Of a stretch of 64,000 nucleotides of DNA, positions 61,298 to 64,000 are shown piece after piece (the first letter of the stretch is position 1; every line of letters begins with the position of its first letter). Below the pieces are notes generated by a model, which worked only from the letters and a program-made list of their open reading frames with translations, made no database searches and was not told the origin of the DNA. Location: positions 372,001 to 436,000 of the forward strand of contig NZ_JACONZ010000001.1 in assembly GCF_014287275.1 (NCBI RefSeq). Direction: 5' to 3'. A program made the translations under genes and the position numbers. The stretch is from Anaerofilum hominis (GTDB lineage Bacteria > Bacillota > Clostridia > Oscillospirales > Ruminococcaceae).

Positions 61298-61390
61298 GAT
61301 ACTATCACTGAAAAAGAAATCCAAGCAATATCCTCTCATTTTTTATCACGATGCTACCGATATGATCGATTCCAAAAAAGGCGGCGGGCA

Positions 61391-62284
61391 ATGCAGGTAT
61401 ACGACATCCAAACCGACGCGCAGAGGCGGGAAAAAATGGTGCACGGCAGCCCGGATTTTCCCTGCGCAGCTTACGACGAGCGGTTCAGCGCCTTTATCGG
61501 GCATGAGGTGCCCTGGCACTGGCACGAGGAGCTGGAGGCCGTGATCGTCTGCGAGGGCCGGACCCTTGCAGAGTGCTGCAGCCAGCGGTTTCCGCTGGGG
61601 CCCGGCGATGGCATCCTCATCAATTCCAACGTTCTTCACCGGCTCACCTGGCACAGCCGTGAGGACTGCCGTATCATCAATCTGGTCTTTCACCCCCTGC
61701 TGCTGGGCGGCACCGAGCAGAGCCTGGTCTATCGCCGTTACCTTTTGCCCCTGCTGGCGGACGAGGGCTTTGCCGCACTGCCCCTGTCGCCCGCCGTCTC
61801 CTGGCAGACCGAAGCGCTGGAACTGCTGCGCCGCGCTTTTGAGCTTCGCTCGCAGCCGGAGGACGGCCAGCCTCTGCTGGTACAGGCTTACCTGCTGGCT
61901 TTCTGGCAGCGCGTCACGGCAAACCTGCCCGCGGAGGTCCCGCCCCGCCCCGGCGGTCAGCCCCCGCAGGATCGGATCAAAAAAATGCTCGCCTATATCG
62001 CCGGGCACTATCGGGAAAAACTGGAGGTCTCTCAGCTCGCCGCAGCAGCCAACATCAGCCAAAGCGAATGCTATCGCTGCTTCCAGCGCTGCCTTGGCGT
62101 CTCCCCCATCCGCTATCTGCTTCAATACCGCCTGCAAAAGGCGGCCGGGCTGCTGCGCCAGACCAGCTTGCCGGTCACCACGGTCTGCAGCGAAGCGGGC
62201 TTTTCCCATCCAAGCTACTTTGCCCGGCAGTTTCAACTGCTTTACGGCTGTTCCCCCTCTGCGTTTCGCCGTCAGGAGCCATAA
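61391..62284 (+). CDS. AraC-family transcriptional regulator
   Basis: 297 residues. N-terminal cupin-type sensing domain (PWHWHEELEAVIV near 38-50, PGDGILINSNVLH near 72) and C-terminal double helix-turn-helix (about 195-295: LEVSQLAAAANISQSECYRCFQR and LPVTTVCSEAGFSHPSYFARQF with GCSPSAFRR). Probably controls the divergent MFS gene in response to a small molecule, perhaps a sugar. ATG 61391 with AAGGCGG upstream. Confidence 0.93.
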   Translation: MQVYDIQTDAQRREKMVHGSPDFPCAAYDERFSAFIGHEVPWHWHEELEAVIVCEGRTLAECCSQRFPLGPGDGILINSNVLHRLTWHSREDCRIINLVFHPLLLGGTEQSLVYRRYLLPLLADEGFAALPLSPAVSWQTEALELLRRAFELRSQPEDGQPLLVQAYLLAFWQRVTANLPAEVPPRPGGQPPQDRIKKMLAYIAGHYREKLEVSQLAAAANISQSECYRCFQRCLGVSPIRYLLQYRLQKAAGLLRQTSLPVTTVCSEAGFSHPSYFARQFQLLYGCSPSAFRRQEP

Positions 62285-62760
62285 AACGCTTCGGCGCTTT
62301 GCACAACTATTTTACCCTGTTCGCTGCGCAGGCTGCACAAAGTTTTCTGTCCGACTGTCAGCCGTCTTTGCGCCGCCCGGGCACAAAATGGTAAAATTGA
62401 GGTGGGCAGGCAGCGCCGGAGGTACTTTACCCGCGGCGGAGATTTTTTATTGCTGCGCAAACAATTTATTTTGATTCGCCGCGGCCTGGGGACAGGCCAC
62501 ATGGCTATAAAAAAATAGCCTCCGGCTATTTTTTATCGCTCCGCAATAAAAAATAATTTATTTCGATTCGCCGTGGCCTGGGGACAGGCCACATGGCTAT
62601 AAAAAAATAGCCTCCGGCTATTTTTTTACTGCAGCCGCCGTCTTTTCGTCAAAAGAGCAAGCAGGGCCGCGTCCAAAAACGCGCCGCCCTGTCTGCGCGT
62701 TTTATTGCCGCCCGCCGGGCGGCCGTTGCCCCCACAGGGGGCGGAACAGGAGGCTTTGAG
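62285..62760. other. Intergenic region AraC gene / CarD-family gene
   Basis: Carries the duplicated hairpin element (62443-62627). The flanks show nothing else apart from the GGAGG ribosome site of the CarD-family gene. Confidence 0.55.
62443..62627 (+). repeat. Tandem duplication of a two-hairpin element
   Basis: A unit of about 92 bases occurs twice. The 56-base cores (62473-62528 and 62565-62620) differ at one base. Each has GGCCTG-GGGA-CAGGCC, then ATGGCTATA7TAGCCTCCGGCTAT6: GGCTAT pairs either leftwards or rightwards with the same ATAGCC, so an antiterminator-like and a terminator hairpin exclude each other. A related single copy is at 23268-23330. Confidence 0.8.
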
Positions 62761-63288
62761 ATGTATCAGCAAGGGGACCTGATCGTTTACGGCAACACAG
62801 GGGTCTGCCGGGTGGAGGCGGTGGGGCATCCACAGGGGATCTCCGGCATCCCGGAAGATAAACTCTATTACACGCTGGCCCCTCTTTATTCCGCCGGCGT
62901 GATCTACGCCCCGCTGGACACCCCGGTCCTGATGCGTCCGGTCCTCACCCGAGAGGCCGCGGAAAAGCTGATCTCTCAGATCCCCTCTATCCGCGAGGAC
63001 GAGTGCTGCATACGGGACCCCAAATTTTTGTCCGAACACTACCGCGGCTTTTTTGAAAGCTGCAGCTGTGAGGACCTGCTGCAGCTGATCAAGACGCTCT
63101 ATTCCAAAAACCGGGACTCGCTCAGCAACGGGCGCAAGCCCGGGCAGATGGACCAGCGCTTCATGAAGCGCGCCGAGGAGCTGCTGCACGGCGAGCTGGC
63201 CGTGGCGCTGGGCATCCCGGCGGAGGAAGTAGCCGACTACATCTCCCGGCAAGTAGAGGCCTGCGGCGCTTCTTCCCCCCTCTCGTGA
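62761..63288 (+). CDS. CarD-family transcriptional regulator
   Basis: 175 residues. N-terminal RNA-polymerase-interaction (Tudor-like) domain: GDLIVYGNTGVCRVEAVG (5-22) and YYTLAPLYSAGVIYAP (35-50); helical C-terminal domain (about 70-165) as in CarD/CdnL. In Firmicutes such proteins bind the polymerase beta subunit and modulate promoter opening. AGGAGG lies 10 bases upstream of the ATG. The duplicated hairpin element precedes it by ~130 bases and may control it. Confidence 0.92.
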   Translation: MYQQGDLIVYGNTGVCRVEAVGHPQGISGIPEDKLYYTLAPLYSAGVIYAPLDTPVLMRPVLTREAAEKLISQIPSIREDECCIRDPKFLSEHYRGFFESCSCEDLLQLIKTLYSKNRDSLSNGRKPGQMDQRFMKRAEELLHGELAVALGIPAEEVADYISRQVEACGASSPLS

Positions 63289-63302
63289 CTGCTGGCACCC
63301 TT

Positions 63303-63335
63303 AAGCAGACGCCCTGTGCGGCGTCTGCTTTTTTG
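63303..63335 (+). terminator. Terminator of the CarD-family gene
   Basis: AAGCAGACGCC-CTGTGC-GGCGTCTGCTT followed by TTTTG; 14 bases past the stop. Confidence 0.88.
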
Positions 63336-63438
63336 TTGGAAAAACAACATACAGTTTCCCGGATCTGTGATACGCTGAAGCTGTCGCAGAAGCCCTTGCC
63401 GCTCAGGGCCCAGCAAATGAGAAAGGATGGACCGGGAT

Positions 63439-64000
63439 ATGAAACGCAGGATCATCAAAATAGACGAGGAAAAATGTACCGGCTGCGGCCTGTGCGCCGC
63501 CGCCTGCCATGAAGGCGCGATCGGTATGGAGGGCGGCAAGGCCCGCCTGCTGCGGGAAGAGCACTGCGACGGGCTGGGCGATTGTCTGCCGGCCTGCCCG
63601 GCGGGGGCCATCTCGTTTGAGGAAAGGGAAGCGCCCGCCTACGATCACAAGGGGGCGGCCGCAGCCAAAACGGCGCGCACATCCGCTCCCCCGCCCTGCG
63701 GCTGCCCCGGCAGCCGCAGCGAGACCCTGCGCCGTGAGCCCGTCTCTTCGTCCGTGCGGGCGGACGCCGGCAGCGAGCTGACACAGTGGCCGGTACAGAT
63801 CCGGCTTGCGCCGACGGCAGCGCCCTTTTTCAGCGGCGCGGACCTGCTCGTCGCCGCCGACTGCACCGCTTACGCCTATGGGGCTTTTCATCAGCACCTG
63901 ATCCGCGGCCGGGTGGTCCTGATCGGATGCCCCAAACTGGACGCTGCCGACTATGCGGAAAAATTGGCCGAGATCTTTGCCCGCAATGACGTGCGAAGCG
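63439..64000 (+). CDS. 4Fe-4S ferredoxin-like protein (partial, runs off the window)
   Basis: The first 187 codons are visible. An N-terminal ferredoxin module: Cys13, Cys16, Cys19 and Cys23 (CTGCGLCAAAC) and a second motif CDGLGDCLPACP (Cys43, Cys49, Cys53), one Cys short of a standard second cluster, as seen in a conserved Firmicute family. A variable linker rich in Ala/Pro/Ser follows, with CGCPG, and then a second conserved domain (LTQWPVQIRLAP, GADLLVAADCTAYAY, VVLIGCPKLD). Relatives of ~250 residues are common in anaerobes; the role is unproven, probably redox or metal-related. ATG 63439 with GAAAGGA upstream. Confidence 0.85.
   Translation, partial: MKRRIIKIDEEKCTGCGLCAAACHEGAIGMEGGKARLLREEHCDGLGDCLPACPAGAISFEEREAPAYDHKGAAAAKTARTSAPPPCGCPGSRSETLRREPVSSSVRADAGSELTQWPVQIRLAPTAAPFFSGADLLVAADCTAYAYGAFHQHLIRGRVVLIGCPKLDAADYAEKLAEIFARNDVRS

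Overview
The window reads as a chromosomal segment of a GC-rich, strictly anaerobic, low-oxygen-tolerant Firmicute, most likely a gut Clostridium relative of the Oscillospirales type. This is an inference from content: reverse rubrerythrin, a THF riboswitch on an ECF folate S component, a CIRCE-controlled groESL, Na+-pump decarboxylase subunits, the DUF4358/MBOAT/DHHW trio, ROK, PadR and CarD regulators, and Shine-Dalgarno sites of the AAGGAGG type with TTGACA/TATAAT promoters. There is no phage, insertion sequence or CRISPR array. Only about 21.7-23.3 kb is visibly AT-richer than the rest.

Layout. 0.1-4.7 kb: oligoendopeptidase F (-), a small VOC protein and a TetM-like translational GTPase (+). 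4.7-8.9 kb: a LytS-type kinase/response regulator pair and a membrane diguanylate cyclase (+). 9.3-18.7 kb: a five-gene minus-strand sensory cluster (hybrid histidine kinase, orphan solute-binding lipoprotein, double-GntR regulator, diguanylate cyclase, EAL phosphodiesterase), which with the convergent cyclase makes this a cyclic-di-GMP signalling locus. 19.2-21.4 kb: tRNA-Ala(CGC) and glutamine-dependent NAD synthetase. 21.4-23.8 kb: AT-richer insert with a DinB-like gene. 23.8-27.1 kb: riboswitch-controlled folT, divergent from a ROK regulator/MFS transporter pair. 27.1-29.0 kb: repeats, an 18-bp minisatellite and an XRE/membrane-protein operon. 29.8-31.8 kb: groEL-groES under CIRCE. 32.5-35.1 kb: diacylglycerol kinase-like protein, DUF421 protein, reverse rubrerythrin.

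35.3-41.9 kb: an extracytosolic flavoprotein module (ApbE, Gx transporter, divergent FMN-binding lipoprotein) next to two tandem DUF4358 lipoproteins, an MBOAT acyltransferase and a DHHW protein, probably for O-acetylation of a surface polymer. 42.7-48.1 kb: yjdF-padR, ABC-F ATPase and a large polytopic membrane protein. 48.3-49.6 kb: decarboxylase Na+-pump beta subunit plus a 40-residue gamma-like subunit. 49.7-54.5 kb: lipase-like hydrolase, YjjG-like phosphatase, GpsA-like dehydrogenase, membrane SGNH hydrolase, Gph-like phosphatase. 55.1-59.0 kb: cytidine deaminase, an unrecognised membrane protein, LacI regulator, DUF1294 protein. 59.1-59.5 kb: tRNA-Arg, tRNA-His, tRNA-Gln. 59.9-64.0 kb: divergent MFS/AraC pair, a duplicated hairpin element, a CarD-family regulator and a ferredoxin-like protein cut by the window end.

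The most unusual material is the 9-19 kb sensory cluster, a tandemly duplicated element near 62.5 kb in which two hairpins are mutually exclusive, an 18-bp minisatellite encoding hexapeptide repeats, a candidate small RNA near 23.4 kb, and a run of four hairpins near 42.3 kb. Promoters, operators and hairpins were found by eye; no folding, alignment or database search was run.
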